The position numbers and the translations under genes are program-made. Below the pieces are notes generated by a model. It worked only from the letters and a program-made list of their open reading frames with translations, was not told where the DNA came from and made no database searches. From contig NZ_BBIT01000009.1 in the NCBI RefSeq assembly GCF_000730625.1, positions 62,001 to 126,000 on the forward strand: a stretch of DNA of 64,000 nt. Reading direction: 5' to 3'. This stretch comes from Pseudomonas oryzihabitans NBRC 102199 (GTDB lineage Bacteria; Pseudomonadota; Gammaproteobacteria; Pseudomonadales; Pseudomonadaceae). The stretch's first letter is position 1. Every line of letters starts with the position of its first letter. Shown piece by piece: positions 7,918-17,099 of this stretch.

Positions 7918-8923
7918 ACGTCCCGTCATCGGCATCACCATGGGTGACGCCACCGGCGTCGGTCCCGAGATCATCATGAAGTCCCTGGCCCACGCCTCGG
8001 TCTACGACAGCTGCCGCCCGCTGGTCATCGGCGACGCCGGTCGCCTGGAGGATGCCAATCGCATCGTCGGCGGTCGCCTGCAGATCAACGCCATCGAGCG
8101 GCCCGATCAGGCACGCTTCCAACCCGGCGTGGTGGATTGCATCGACCTCGGGCTGATTCCCGCCGACCTGCCCTACGGCAAGCTGTCCGCGCTGGCCGGC
8201 GACGCCGCCTATCGCTACATCGAACGCACCGTGCAGCTCACCTCTGCAGGCGAACTCGACGCCATCTGCACCGCCCCGCTGAACAAGGAAGCCCTGCACG
8301 CGGGCGGCCATATCTTCCCGGGCCACACCGAGCTGCTGGCGCACCTCACCGGCACCGAGGAGGTGTCGATGATGCTGATGACGCCGATCCTCAAGGTCAT
8401 CCACGTCACCACCCATATCGGCATCATCGATGCCATCGCGCGCATCGAGCCGGGCCTGGTCAAGCGCACCATCGAACGCGCCCACGCCACCCTGCAGCGG
8501 GCCGGCATCCAGGATCCGCTGATCGCCGTCTGCGGCATCAACCCGCATGCCGGCGAGAACGGCCTGTTCGGCTACGGCGAGGAAGAAACCAAGATCCAGC
8601 CGGCCATCGACGAGCTGCACGCCCGTGGCTGGCGCGTGGAAGGCCCGTTGCCTGCGGACACACTTTTCTTCCGCGCCGGGCGCGGCGATTTCGACTGCGT
8701 GGTGGCCATGTATCACGACCAGGGCCACGGCCCGGTCAAGGTCATGGGCCTGGAAGCGGGCGTCAATGTCACCGTCGGCCTGCCGGTGATCCGCACCTCT
8801 GTGGACCACGGCACCGCCTTCGACATCGCCGGCAAGGGCATCGCTGACGAGCGCAGCCTCATCGAGGCGCTGCGCCAGGCCACCGAACTTGCCAGCCGGC
8901 ATCGCGCCAGCCAGGCCGCCTGA
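7910..8923 (+). CDS. pdxA2: PdxA2-type 4-phospho-threonate/erythronate dehydrogenase
   Basis: NAD-dependent oxidative decarboxylase related to 4-hydroxythreonine-4-phosphate dehydrogenase, 337 residues, cytosolic. Beside an acid-sugar kinase it is expected to turn 4-phospho-D-threonate or erythronate into dihydroxyacetone phosphate and CO2. Marks: GITMGDATGVGPEI at the N-terminus, the metal-binding HTELLAH near residue 138, and MYHDQGHGPVK near 266 with the further metal histidine. The ATG overlaps the kinase stop by 8 bases and has GGAAG upstream. It could in principle be the pyridoxal biosynthesis enzyme PdxA, but the operon context argues strongly for the catabolic paralogue. Confidence 0.85.
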   Translation: MSERPVIGITMGDATGVGPEIIMKSLAHASVYDSCRPLVIGDAGRLEDANRIVGGRLQINAIERPDQARFQPGVVDCIDLGLIPADLPYGKLSALAGDAAYRYIERTVQLTSAGELDAICTAPLNKEALHAGGHIFPGHTELLAHLTGTEEVSMMLMTPILKVIHVTTHIGIIDAIARIEPGLVKRTIERAHATLQRAGIQDPLIAVCGINPHAGENGLFGYGEEETKIQPAIDELHARGWRVEGPLPADTLFFRAGRGDFDCVVAMYHDQGHGPVKVMGLEAGVNVTVGLPVIRTSVDHGTAFDIAGKGIADERSLIEALRQATELASRHRASQAA

Positions 8924-8934
8924 GGAGGCTGACC

Positions 8935-9885
8935 ATGAAAGTCGTCTGCACCTCGCCGTCCTTCGCCAAGTACTCCCGGGAACCGCTCGAGCTGCTGGCC
9001 CGCCACGGCATTGACCTGGTGACCCTGCCCGCCGACATCGATGCCGAGGGTTTCATCGCCGCGGCCGCCGACTGCCAGGCGGCCATCACCGCCTTCAACG
9101 TCTTCGACGCCGCCACCTTCGCGGCCCTGCCGCAGCTGCGCCTGGTGTGCAAGCACGGCGTCGGGGTCGACAACATCGACCTGGACGCGGCTCGCGCCCA
9201 TGGCGTGACCGTCTGCAACGTGCCCAACTCCAACCGCCACGCGGTGGCCGACTACACCTTCGCCCTGCTGCTGGCCTCGGCCCGCCAGGTGGCCCGCGCC
9301 GACCGCGAAACCCGCGCCGGCGACTGGCCACGGCTGTTTGGCGCCGACGTCCATGGCAAGACCCTGGGCATCGTCGGCCTGGGCAGCATCGGCAAGGAAG
9401 TCGCGCGGCGCGCCAGTGGCTTCGCCATGCGCGTCATCGCCCATGACCCCTATCCCGATCAGGCCTTCGCCGACCGCGAACGCATCGAATTTCGCGCCCT
9501 CGACGAACTGCTCGCCGAAGCCGATTTCGTCACCCTGCACATCGGCCTGTCCGACGCCACGCGCCACCTGCTGGATGTACGGCGACTGGGCCTGATGAAG
9601 CCGGGTGCCCACCTGATCAACGCCGCCCGCGGCGGCATCGTCGATGAAGAGGCGCTCTACCAGGCGCTGCACAGCGGCCACCTGGGCGGTGCGGCCCTGG
9701 ATGTGTTCGAGGACGAGCCGGCCTACCAGCACCCGCTGTACGGGCTACCCACCGTGGTGGTGTCGCCGCATATCGCCGGCTACACCCCCGGCGCACTGGA
9801 CATCCTCAGCCTCACCTGCGCCCGCAACGTGGTCGCCGCCCTCACCGGCACCGGCCCCCTGGAGTCCGTCGTCGTCGCCCCCTGA
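8935..9885 (+). CDS. D-2-hydroxyacid dehydrogenase (SerA/GhrB-like)
   Basis: NAD(P)-dependent D-isomer-specific 2-hydroxyacid dehydrogenase, 316 residues, cytosolic. Domain order is normal: split substrate domain (1-100 and 290-316) around a Rossmann domain with GLGSIGKEVARR near 149. The catalytic set is present: Arg in NAARGGIVDE, Glu in DVFEDEP, and His in SPHIAGYTPGAL. It starts 11 bases after the pdxA2-like gene, with GAGGAG ahead of the ATG. Annotation pipelines would call it phosphoglycerate dehydrogenase, but it lacks the ACT domain and its place in the operon points to oxidation or reduction of the sugar acid itself or of a 2-keto acid product. Confidence 0.85.
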   Translation: MKVVCTSPSFAKYSREPLELLARHGIDLVTLPADIDAEGFIAAAADCQAAITAFNVFDAATFAALPQLRLVCKHGVGVDNIDLDAARAHGVTVCNVPNSNRHAVADYTFALLLASARQVARADRETRAGDWPRLFGADVHGKTLGIVGLGSIGKEVARRASGFAMRVIAHDPYPDQAFADRERIEFRALDELLAEADFVTLHIGLSDATRHLLDVRRLGLMKPGAHLINAARGGIVDEEALYQALHSGHLGGAALDVFEDEPAYQHPLYGLPTVVVSPHIAGYTPGALDILSLTCARNVVAALTGTGPLESVVVAP

Positions 9886-9911
9886 CCCCCTACCCCTTTC
9901 GGAACCTGATC

Positions 9912-11237
9912 ATGGATAACAACAACAAGGCCACCAGGATTCGCTGGATCATCGCCGGACTGATGTGGACGGCGATCGCCATCAACTACATCGACCGGGT
10001 GGTGCTGTCCGCCGCCGCGCCCTTCATCAGCAAGGAATTCGCCCTCAATGCGACCGAGATGGGGCTGATCATGTCGGCCTTCTTCTGGTCGTACGCCCTG
10101 CTGCAGTTGCCCGCAGGCTGGCTGGCCGACCGCTTCGGCCAGAAGGCCACCCTGGGCGGCGCCGTGCTCTGGTGGTCGCTGGCCACCGCCCTGACCGGCC
10201 TCGCCACGGGCTTCAAGTCGCTGTTCGCCTTGCGCATCGGCCTGGGCATCGGCGAGGCGGCGGCCTATCCGAGCAACGCCGGCATCACCTCGCGCTGGTT
10301 TCCCGACAAGGAACGCGCCACCGTCTCGGGCATCTTCGACAGCGGTTCCAAGTTCGGCGGCGCGGTGGCCATGCCGCTGATCGTTGGCCTGATCGCGCTG
10401 TTCGGCTGGAAGCTGACCTTCGTCATCAGCGGCGCCCTCGGCATCCTCTGGGCCCTGGCCTGGTTCGCCTTCTACCGCAACGACCCGGAAGACCATCCGC
10501 GCATCAACCAGGCCGAGCTGCGCTACATCCGCGAAGGCCAGCGACGCCGCGAAGGCAATGGCGAGAAGCCGGCCATGCGCTGGTACGAGCTGCTGCGCTA
10601 CCGCAACGTCTGGGCCATGTGCCTGGGCTTCTTCTTCATCAACTACAACTCCTACTTCTTCATCACCTGGCTGCCTACCTACCTGGTCAAGGAAAAGGGC
10701 ATGGACCTCATCTCCATGGGCTTCATGGCGGCGCTACCGCTGCTGATCGCCATGGTGGTGGAAGTCTTCGCCGGCTGGCTATCGGATCGCATCTATCGCA
10801 GTGGCCGCTATTCGCTGACCACCATCCGCAAGACCTTCCTGATCGTCGGCCTGCTGATGGCCTCCTGCATCGGCCTGGCCGCCTTCGCCGAATCGGCCTG
10901 GATCGCCATCGTGCTGCTGTGCATCGCCAAGTCCGGCACCACCGTGGCCGCCACCCAGGTCTGGGCCATGCCCGGGGATATCGCCCCGCGCGGCATGACC
11001 TCGATGCTGGCCGGCCTGCAGAACTCGGTGTCCAACATGGGCGGCGTGGTCGGCCCCATCGTCACCGGCTTCATCGTCGCCACCACCGGCTCCTTCAACA
11101 TCGCCCTGCTGTTCTCGGCCGGGCTGATCGTGGCGGCCATCCTCAACTACCTGTTCCTGCTCGGCCGGGTGGAACCCATCGTCACCGAGGATGACCCGGA
11201 AGCGGACCTGCTGGGCGCCGGCCAACCCAGCCACTGA
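9912..11237 (+). CDS. MFS transporter, anion:cation (sugar acid) symporter type
   Basis: Major facilitator superfamily permease of 441 residues with about 12 membrane segments, resembling the anion:cation symporter group that takes up galactonate, glucarate and hexuronates. Marks are INYIDRVVLSAAAP in the first segment (the NYxDR motif of that group), the loop GWLADRFGQKATL between segments 2 and 3, and GEAAAYPSNAG in segment 4. It sits in the middle of the operon between catabolic enzymes and a second, unrelated transporter, so it most likely imports the operon substrate with protons. Confidence 0.85.
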   Translation: MDNNNKATRIRWIIAGLMWTAIAINYIDRVVLSAAAPFISKEFALNATEMGLIMSAFFWSYALLQLPAGWLADRFGQKATLGGAVLWWSLATALTGLATGFKSLFALRIGLGIGEAAAYPSNAGITSRWFPDKERATVSGIFDSGSKFGGAVAMPLIVGLIALFGWKLTFVISGALGILWALAWFAFYRNDPEDHPRINQAELRYIREGQRRREGNGEKPAMRWYELLRYRNVWAMCLGFFFINYNSYFFITWLPTYLVKEKGMDLISMGFMAALPLLIAMVVEVFAGWLSDRIYRSGRYSLTTIRKTFLIVGLLMASCIGLAAFAESAWIAIVLLCIAKSGTTVAATQVWAMPGDIAPRGMTSMLAGLQNSVSNMGGVVGPIVTGFIVATTGSFNIALLFSAGLIVAAILNYLFLLGRVEPIVTEDDPEADLLGAGQPSH

Positions 11238-11315
11238 TGTTCCTCGCCCAGGGCGTCGGCGGCCTGCCGGCGCCCTGTGAAAAAGCTCGTACAACAACAA
11301 CACGGAGCGATTTCC

Positions 11316-12728
11316 ATGCAGACGTTCGACGTGCAAAGCACCGCCATCATCATCGGGATGGTGGTGGTCTACATCCTCTTCACCACCTGGCTCAGCATCC
11401 GCCTGCGCAGTCGTACCAGCGGCGAATTCATGGTGGCCGCGCGCAGCATGCCGGCCTTCGTGGTGGGCATCCTGATGATGTCGGAATTCATCGGCGCCAA
11501 GTCCACTGTGGGCACCGCCCAGGCCGCCTTCGAGAGTGGTTTCGCCGCCTCCTGGTCGGTGATCGCCGCGGCCATCGGCTTTCCGCTGTTCGGCCTGCTG
11601 ATGGCGCGAAAGCTCTATGCCTCCGGCGAATTCACCATCTCCGGTTTCATCGCGCAGAAGTACGGCCTGTCCACCAAGCTGATGGTGTCGATCATCATGA
11701 TCTACGCCCTCCTGCTGGTGAACGTGGGCAACTACGTCAGCGGCGCCGCGGCCATCGCCACGGTACTCAAGATCAACCTGCCCACCGCCGCCTTCATCAC
11801 GGCCATTGTCAGTACCCTGTACTACGTCTTCGGCGGGCTGAAGAGCGTGGCCTACGTCAGCATCCTGCACACCTCGGTCAAGTACGTGGGCGTGCTGATC
11901 GTCCTGGGCGTGGCCCTGCACATGACCGGCGGCTTCACCCCGGTCATGCAGAACATGCCGGAGCACTACTTCACCTGGGACGGCACCATCGGCGGCAGCA
12001 AGATCGTCGCCTGGATCATCGGTACCGTCGGAGCGATCTTCTCCACCCAGTTCATCATCCAGGCGATTTCCTCGACCAAGGATGCCCGCGCCGCACAACG
12101 CTCCACCTTCCATGCCTCGCTGCTGTGCATCCCCATCTCCCTGGCGCTGGGCTTCATCGGGGTCGCGTCCAAGTACCTGCATCCGGAGATGAGCAGCCTC
12201 TACGCCCTGCCGGTCTTCCTGCAGTCGATGCACCCGGTACTGGCCGGCGTGGTGACCATTTCCCTGGTCGCCTCCATCTTCGTCAGCGTCAGCACCGTGG
12301 CCCTGGCCATCGCCTCGCTGGTGGTCCGGGACTTCTATGTGCCGCTGCGCAAGCCGACGCCCGAGCGTGAATTCAAGGCCACCCGGGTGATCTCCCTTAT
12401 CATCGGCTTCGTGCCGCTGTTCTTCGTGTTTTTCGTGCCCGAGATCCTCAACCTGTCGTTCTTTACCCGGGCGCTGCGCCTGTCCATCGCGGTGATCGCC
12501 ATGATCGCGATCTACCTGCCGCTGTTCGCCACCAACCGCGGTGCGACCCTGGGCCTGCTGGCCTCGACCACCACCACCAGCGTCTGGTATCTGCTGGGCA
12601 ATCCCTATGGCATCGACAACATGTACGTTGCCCTGGCGACGCCTGCCATCGTCGTGGTCATCGAACGTCTCTTTCCCCAGCCCGCCGCCAAAGCCGCCCC
12701 TGCCGAGGTCCCCCATGTCCATCACTGA
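11316..12728 (+). CDS. Sodium:solute symporter (SSS family)
   Basis: Sodium/solute symporter of 470 residues, about 13 membrane segments, LeuT-type fold. Marks: RSRTSGEFMVAARSMPAFVVG after the first segment, then SEFIGAKSTVGTAQAAFESG, the SSS core region with unwound helix. ATG 11316 is chosen because CGGAG lies 8 bases before it; a GTG at 11277 would add 13 uncharacteristic residues. The last 14 bases overlap the start of the BNR gene, so it belongs to the operon. Having both an SSS and an MFS transporter suggests two related substrates or two uptake modes (sodium and proton). Confidence 0.85.
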   Translation: MQTFDVQSTAIIIGMVVVYILFTTWLSIRLRSRTSGEFMVAARSMPAFVVGILMMSEFIGAKSTVGTAQAAFESGFAASWSVIAAAIGFPLFGLLMARKLYASGEFTISGFIAQKYGLSTKLMVSIIMIYALLLVNVGNYVSGAAAIATVLKINLPTAAFITAIVSTLYYVFGGLKSVAYVSILHTSVKYVGVLIVLGVALHMTGGFTPVMQNMPEHYFTWDGTIGGSKIVAWIIGTVGAIFSTQFIIQAISSTKDARAAQRSTFHASLLCIPISLALGFIGVASKYLHPEMSSLYALPVFLQSMHPVLAGVVTISLVASIFVSVSTVALAIASLVVRDFYVPLRKPTPEREFKATRVISLIIGFVPLFFVFFVPEILNLSFFTRALRLSIAVIAMIAIYLPLFATNRGATLGLLASTTTTSVWYLLGNPYGIDNMYVALATPAIVVVIERLFPQPAAKAAPAEVPHVHH

Positions 12729-13845
12729 AATCGCCATCGCCGGCCGTCAGGACAGCTTCCTGCCGACGCCCTATCCGCAGAACCACGCCGCCAACCTGCT
12801 GGCTCAGCCTGACGGCGCCCTGCTGTGCACCTGGTTCGCCGGCACCCAGGAAGGCAAGGCCGACATCTCGGTGCTGCTCAGCCGCCGCGATCCGAAGACC
12901 GGTATCTGGAGCGAGCCCGTGCAACTGTCGGACGACCCCACTCGCTCCGAGCAGAACCCCATCCTGTTCCAGGCGCCGAATGGCCCGTTGTGGCTGCTGT
13001 GGACGGCTCAGGTGGCCGGCAACCAGGACACCGCCATCGTTCGTCGTCGCCTATCCACCGATGGCGGCCACAGCTGGGGCGCCATCGAGACCCTGATCGA
13101 CACCCCCGGAACCTTCGTTCGCCAACCGCCGGTGGTGCTGGTCAACGGCGACTGGCTGCTGCCGATCTTCCACTGCATCGCCCGCCCTGGCGAAAAGTGG
13201 GTAGGCAGCCATGACACCAGCGCCGTGTTGATTTCCAGCGACCAGGGACGCAGCTGGACCGAGCATGCCGTGCCCGAGAGCACCGGTTACGTACACATGA
13301 ATATCCAGCCGCTGGGAGATGGCACCTTGCTGGCGCTGTTCCGCAGTCGCTGGGCGGACTTCATCCACGCCAGCCGCTCCCAGGACGGCGGTCGCAGCTG
13401 GAGCGTCCCCACCCCGACGGCCCTGCCCAACAACAACTCGTCCATCCAGTTCGTTCGTCTCACCAGCGGCGAATTGGTCGTGGCCTACAACCCCACCAGC
13501 GCCGCCGACTACAGCGAACGCCGCGCCTCGCTCTATGACGAGATCGACGACGGCGACAGTCGGGTCGATCCGGTGGCGAAGGACGGCGAGCGCGCCGCTG
13601 TCTGGGGCGTTCCGCGCGGCCCGATGAGTCTGGCCGTGTCCACGGACGAGGGTCAGAGCTGGCGGCGCCTGGATATCGAGGCTGGCGATGGCTATTGCCT
13701 GACCAACAACTCCACCGAAAAGCTCAATCGCGAGTATTCCTATCCCAGCCTGGTGCAGGCAGCCGACGGGGATGTGCACCTGGCCTTCACCTACTTCCGC
13801 CAGCGCATCAAGCACGTTTGCCTGCCCCTGGCCGCGCTGCGTTAG
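12715..13845 (+). CDS. Cytoplasmic BNR/Asp-box beta-propeller protein (sialidase-like)
   Basis: Six-bladed propeller protein of the BNR_2 sialidase-like family, 376 residues. Four Asp boxes of type S-x-D-x-G-x-x-W are visible at about residues 114 (STDGGHSW), 174 (SSDQGRSW), 222 (SQDGGRSW) and 309 (STDEGQSW). No signal peptide, so it should act inside the cell, which is unusual for a sialidase. The start at 12715 overlaps the symporter gene by 14 bases and has GAGG upstream; an open frame from 12541 is inside the symporter. In this family many members are not sialidases, and here a role as hydrolase, lyase or lactonase on a modified sugar acid before the aldolase or kinase is plausible but unproven. 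Confidence 0.8.
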   Translation: MSITEIAIAGRQDSFLPTPYPQNHAANLLAQPDGALLCTWFAGTQEGKADISVLLSRRDPKTGIWSEPVQLSDDPTRSEQNPILFQAPNGPLWLLWTAQVAGNQDTAIVRRRLSTDGGHSWGAIETLIDTPGTFVRQPPVVLVNGDWLLPIFHCIARPGEKWVGSHDTSAVLISSDQGRSWTEHAVPESTGYVHMNIQPLGDGTLLALFRSRWADFIHASRSQDGGRSWSVPTPTALPNNNSSIQFVRLTSGELVVAYNPTSAADYSERRASLYDEIDDGDSRVDPVAKDGERAAVWGVPRGPMSLAVSTDEGQSWRRLDIEAGDGYCLTNNSTEKLNREYSYPSLVQAADGDVHLAFTYFRQRIKHVCLPLAALR

Positions 13846-13856
13846 AGGAGACAGCG

Positions 13857-14540
13857 ATGATGACTCAGCCTCATGCCCTGGTGACCGGCGTCAGCTCTGG
13901 CATCGGCGCGGCGATCACCCAGCGGCTGCTCGCCGAAGGCTGGCAGGTGACCGGCCTCAGCCGGCGCCCGCCGGAACAGCCCCATCCGGCGCTGACCTGG
14001 ATCGGCGTCGACCTGGCCGATGACCAGGCACTGGATGCCGTGCTGGCTGATATTGGCCCGCTGGACGCCATCGTCCATGCGGCGGGCTTTATGCGTACAG
14101 CACCGCTGGGCGCCCTGGATCCAGCCGATGGCGCCGCCATGTGGCACCTGCACGTCGCCGTGGCCAGCCGGCTGGTGGACCGCCTGATCGAGCGCCTCGC
14201 CGCAGGCGGTCGTATCGTGCTGATCGGCAGCCGCACTATGCAAGGCGTAGCTGGACGCAGCCAGTACGCCGCCACCAAGGCGGCCCTGGTGGGTCTGGTG
14301 CGCTCCTGGGCGCTGGAGTTGGCCTCGCGTGGCATCACCGTGAACCTGGTAGCGCCCGGGGCGACCGAGACGCCCATGTTGCGCGACCCGGGTCGCGTAG
14401 GCACGCCGCCGCGGCTGCCCCCACTGGGCCGCTACGTGCAGCCTGAAGAGGTCGCGGGCCTGACCGCCTTCCTGCTCGGTCCGGATGCCAGCGCCCTCAC
14501 CGGCCAGACGCTGACGGTCTGCGGTGGCGCGTCGCTGTGA
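13857..14540 (+). CDS. Classical SDR family oxidoreductase
   Basis: Classical short-chain dehydrogenase/reductase, 227 residues, cytosolic. Cofactor motif TGVSSGIG at residues 9-16, HAAGF in place of NNAG, and the catalytic set with Ser in LIGSRTMQG and YAATK for Tyr and Lys. It begins 11 bases after the BNR gene with GAGGAG 6 bases ahead of ATG 13857 (a second ATG follows at once). An open frame extending from 13695 is inside the BNR gene and is not used. Probably interconverts a hydroxyl and keto group of the operon substrate. It is the last enzyme gene before the regulator. Confidence 0.85.
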   Translation: MMTQPHALVTGVSSGIGAAITQRLLAEGWQVTGLSRRPPEQPHPALTWIGVDLADDQALDAVLADIGPLDAIVHAAGFMRTAPLGALDPADGAAMWHLHVAVASRLVDRLIERLAAGGRIVLIGSRTMQGVAGRSQYAATKAALVGLVRSWALELASRGITVNLVAPGATETPMLRDPGRVGTPPRLPPLGRYVQPEEVAGLTAFLLGPDASALTGQTLTVCGGASL

Positions 14541-14595
14541 TGTGGGGGAAGCGTGACTGCGCTAGAGTAGCGCGGTCTCTCCCGATGGATTCCCC

Positions 14596-15357
14596 ATGAA
14601 GGTCGCCAAACGTCGCCAGGCCATCCTCGAACTGGTTCTGGCCGGTCACACCAACGTCGAAACCCTCTGCCGGCATCTGGGAGTGTCGGAAGCCACGGTC
14701 CGCCGCGACCTGACCGCCCTCGCGGAAGAAGGCCAGATCCTGCGGACCTATGGCGGCGCGACTCACATCGGCACTCGTGAGCCTGAACCGTCCCTGGAGC
14801 AACGCAGCAACCAGTCCGGTCCGGAAAAGGCCCTGCTTGCCCGCGCCGCCCTCGCCCATATCAACGACCACGACACCCTGGTGCTGGACGGCGGCACCAC
14901 CACCGCCGCCCTGGCCAAGCTGCTCAACGAAAGACGTGGTCTGCACGTCATCACCAACAACCTGCTGGCGGTGCCGCTGCTGCGCGATTTACCTGAAGGC
15001 CATGTGACGTTGCTCGGTGGCGACCTGCGCCCCGGCAGCATGTCCACTTTCGGCCCGGCGGCCTTCACCATGCTGGAGCGGCTGTCGGCCGACAAGGTCT
15101 TTCTCAGCGCCGATGGCGTGGTAGCCGGCCGTGGCCTTTGCGAGGCCAGTACCGAGCAGGCGTACCTTAAGGAGCTGATGATCCAGCAGGCCGCCGAGGT
15201 CTTCGTGCTTGCCGACTCGACCAAGCTGGGTCGTGATCGCCAGCAACACTGGACGCCGCTGAAGACGGACTGGACGCTGATCACCGATGCCACGGCGACC
15301 GAGGTCCTGACCCCGTTTAGGCAGCAGGGCCTGGTTCGCGTCGAAGTGGTGTCCTGA
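14596..15357 (+). CDS. DeoR/GlpR family transcriptional regulator
   Basis: Repressor of 253 residues with an N-terminal winged helix-turn-helix (VETLCRHLGVSEATVRRDLTALAEEG at about 17-44, the DeoR signature including VRRDL) and a C-terminal sugar-phosphate sensing domain of the ribose-5-phosphate isomerase fold (LVLDGGTTTAAL, LLGGDLRPG, VFLSADGV). It follows the SDR gene by 55 bases in the same direction and most likely controls the operon, with a phosphorylated pathway intermediate as inducer. The paired palindromes at 4551-4599 are the best candidate operators. Confidence 0.88.
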   Translation: MKVAKRRQAILELVLAGHTNVETLCRHLGVSEATVRRDLTALAEEGQILRTYGGATHIGTREPEPSLEQRSNQSGPEKALLARAALAHINDHDTLVLDGGTTTAALAKLLNERRGLHVITNNLLAVPLLRDLPEGHVTLLGGDLRPGSMSTFGPAAFTMLERLSADKVFLSADGVVAGRGLCEASTEQAYLKELMIQQAAEVFVLADSTKLGRDRQQHWTPLKTDWTLITDATATEVLTPFRQQGLVRVEVVS

Positions 15358-15663
15358 GCGCTAACGCGCTATCTACGCTGGGCCTTGGCGACAGGATCAG
15401 TCGTTGAACGCGGTAGGCGGCTGCGATCCACACGCCAGTTTCAGACCAGGCGTGCTCTGGGTGCCACCCCTAAACCGCGTCTCCGGCGCCTGACGCCAAA
15501 CGCCAAACGCCAAATGCTGGCCAGCGCTTGGGCTAAGTACATAGGGGCCACCTGCAGCCGATACGGCATTGGTTCGGTATGTGGCCACCGGCGAAGCAGA
15601 TGTACTCACACGCCTTCGCCGGCTTGGCTGGGTACCTGCCCTGCACAGCGAAAAGCGCGTTAC
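15358..15663. other. Intergenic region between convergent genes
   Basis: No supported gene. A 7-base unit ACGCCAA is repeated three times in tandem at 15493-15514. No strong terminator with T-run is seen for either convergent gene. Confidence 0.5.
15493..15514 (+). repeat. Tandem heptanucleotide repeat (3 units)
   Basis: ACGCCAA occurs three times head to tail in a noncoding stretch. It is too short to assign a role. Confidence 0.6.
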
Positions 15664-16992
15664 TTACCCTTGCTCAGCTTCGAAACTAAGTGCGGGCGGG
15701 CGACTACGAAAACCTCCCGTCAGCCAAGCCAGATAGAGTCCACCGAGCAGCAGCCAGCTGCAGCCAAGCATGATCGCCAAGCGGTCAAGACTGATCATCA
15801 GCCAGAGCGTCGCCAACATACCGATGAGTGGACACAGTAGGTAGAGCACCAGTTGTAGGGGGCCACGCTTCTGCGGCTGGCGTGCGAAGTGAACGATCAC
15901 CGAGAGGTTCACCAGGCTGAACGCTAGAAAGGCGCCGAAGTTGATGAATGAGGTCGAGGTGGTGACATCAAGCCTCAGGGCCAGCAGCGCCACTACCGCG
16001 CAGACCAGGATAGCGCCTACCGGCGTACCGAAGCGCGGGCTCAGGGTGCCCAGTAGCGCCCGGGGCAGCACGCCATCGCGGCCCATGGCGAACATCAGTC
16101 GCGAGGCGCTGGCCTGCGCCGACAAGCCCGAGGTGAACTGGCCCACGATCAACCCGATCAGGAAGACCGACACAAACAGGTCACCCCCGATATTGCGCGC
16201 GATCTCGTAAGCGGCCGCATCGCTGCTTTCAAATAGGGTGGACGGATGGGCCAGCTGAACGAAATAGGCCGTGACCACGAAAATCAGTCCACCGATCAGG
16301 GTGATCAGCAGGATCGCCCGAGGAATGGTGCGCTGGGGGTCGCGGGTTTCCTCGGTCAGGGTGCTGACCGCATCAAAGCCCAGGAAGGAGTAACAGGCTA
16401 CCGCCGCGCCGGCCATCACCAGGGACAGGTTCACGCCCTCGCCCAAGAACGGTTGCAACGACAACAGCGGCTTGCTGGCGTCGCCCAGCACGTAATGCAC
16501 GCACAGCGCCACGAAAGCCAGCAGTACCAAAAACTGCACCAACATCAGTACGCTGTTGATGCTCTTGGCCAGGTGCAGGCCAAAGATGTTGATCACGCTG
16601 GTGACCAGGATGAACGTCAGCACCCAAACTGCCTGGGGTAGCTGCGGGAACGCCGAATGAAGGTAAGCCGCGCCAATCAGCCAGATCGCCATCGGCAGGA
16701 AGAGGTAGTCGAGCAACACCGCCCAGCCGGCGATGAACCCGAGGTGATCGCTGATGCTGTGGCGCACATAGCTATAAGCCGATCCGGCTACCGGAAACAG
16801 CTTGGCCATGCGCGCATAGCTCAGCGCGGTGAAGCACATCGCCACCGCAGCGGCCAGGTAAGCCGCTGATACGGCACCGTGGGTAATCTCGGCAAGGATG
16901 CCGAACGTGCCGAGTACGATGATCGGCGTCATGTAGGCGATGCCGAACAGCACCACCGCTCCCAGAGAGAGGGATCGTTGCAGACGAGCCAT
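15664..16992 (-). CDS. APC family amino acid/amine permease
   Basis: Amino acid-polyamine-organocation permease of 442 residues with about 12 membrane segments. The first segment carries GIAYMTPIIVLGTFG, followed by ALSYARMAKLFPVAGSAYSYV, a sequence close to putrescine importer PuuP and related permeases. The C-terminal part has RFGTPVGAI, a usual APC loop. It is followed (in transcription order preceded) by the nitrilase-superfamily gene on the same strand with a 107-base gap, so the two probably form one unit: uptake plus hydrolysis of an amide or carbamoyl amine. Substrate unknown. Confidence 0.85.
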   Translation of the reverse strand: MARLQRSLSLGAVVLFGIAYMTPIIVLGTFGILAEITHGAVSAAYLAAAVAMCFTALSYARMAKLFPVAGSAYSYVRHSISDHLGFIAGWAVLLDYLFLPMAIWLIGAAYLHSAFPQLPQAVWVLTFILVTSVINIFGLHLAKSINSVLMLVQFLVLLAFVALCVHYVLGDASKPLLSLQPFLGEGVNLSLVMAGAAVACYSFLGFDAVSTLTEETRDPQRTIPRAILLITLIGGLIFVVTAYFVQLAHPSTLFESSDAAAYEIARNIGGDLFVSVFLIGLIVGQFTSGLSAQASASRLMFAMGRDGVLPRALLGTLSPRFGTPVGAILVCAVVALLALRLDVTTSTSFINFGAFLAFSLVNLSVIVHFARQPQKRGPLQLVLYLLCPLIGMLATLWLMISLDRLAIMLGCSWLLLGGLYLAWLTGGFRSRPPALSFEAEQG

Positions 16993-17099
16993 TACTGGTT
17001 ACTCCCACTTTATAAGTTTTTATGGCAGGACCGAGGTCGGCAAAAGTGCGCGGCAAGGCCGCAACGGGCGCGTCTATGGCGCCCTTCAGAAGGAAAATG

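Noticed and set aside
10779-12737. 652-codon open frame antisense to the MFS and SSS genes
   Set aside because: It is a GC-rich shadow with a His/Gly/Asp-rich low-complexity product, opposite two clear transporter genes; no ribosome site or family motif.
15493-15514. CRISPR-like array
   Set aside because: Only a 7-base tandem repeat without spacers; no CRISPR array or cas gene is seen anywhere in the window.
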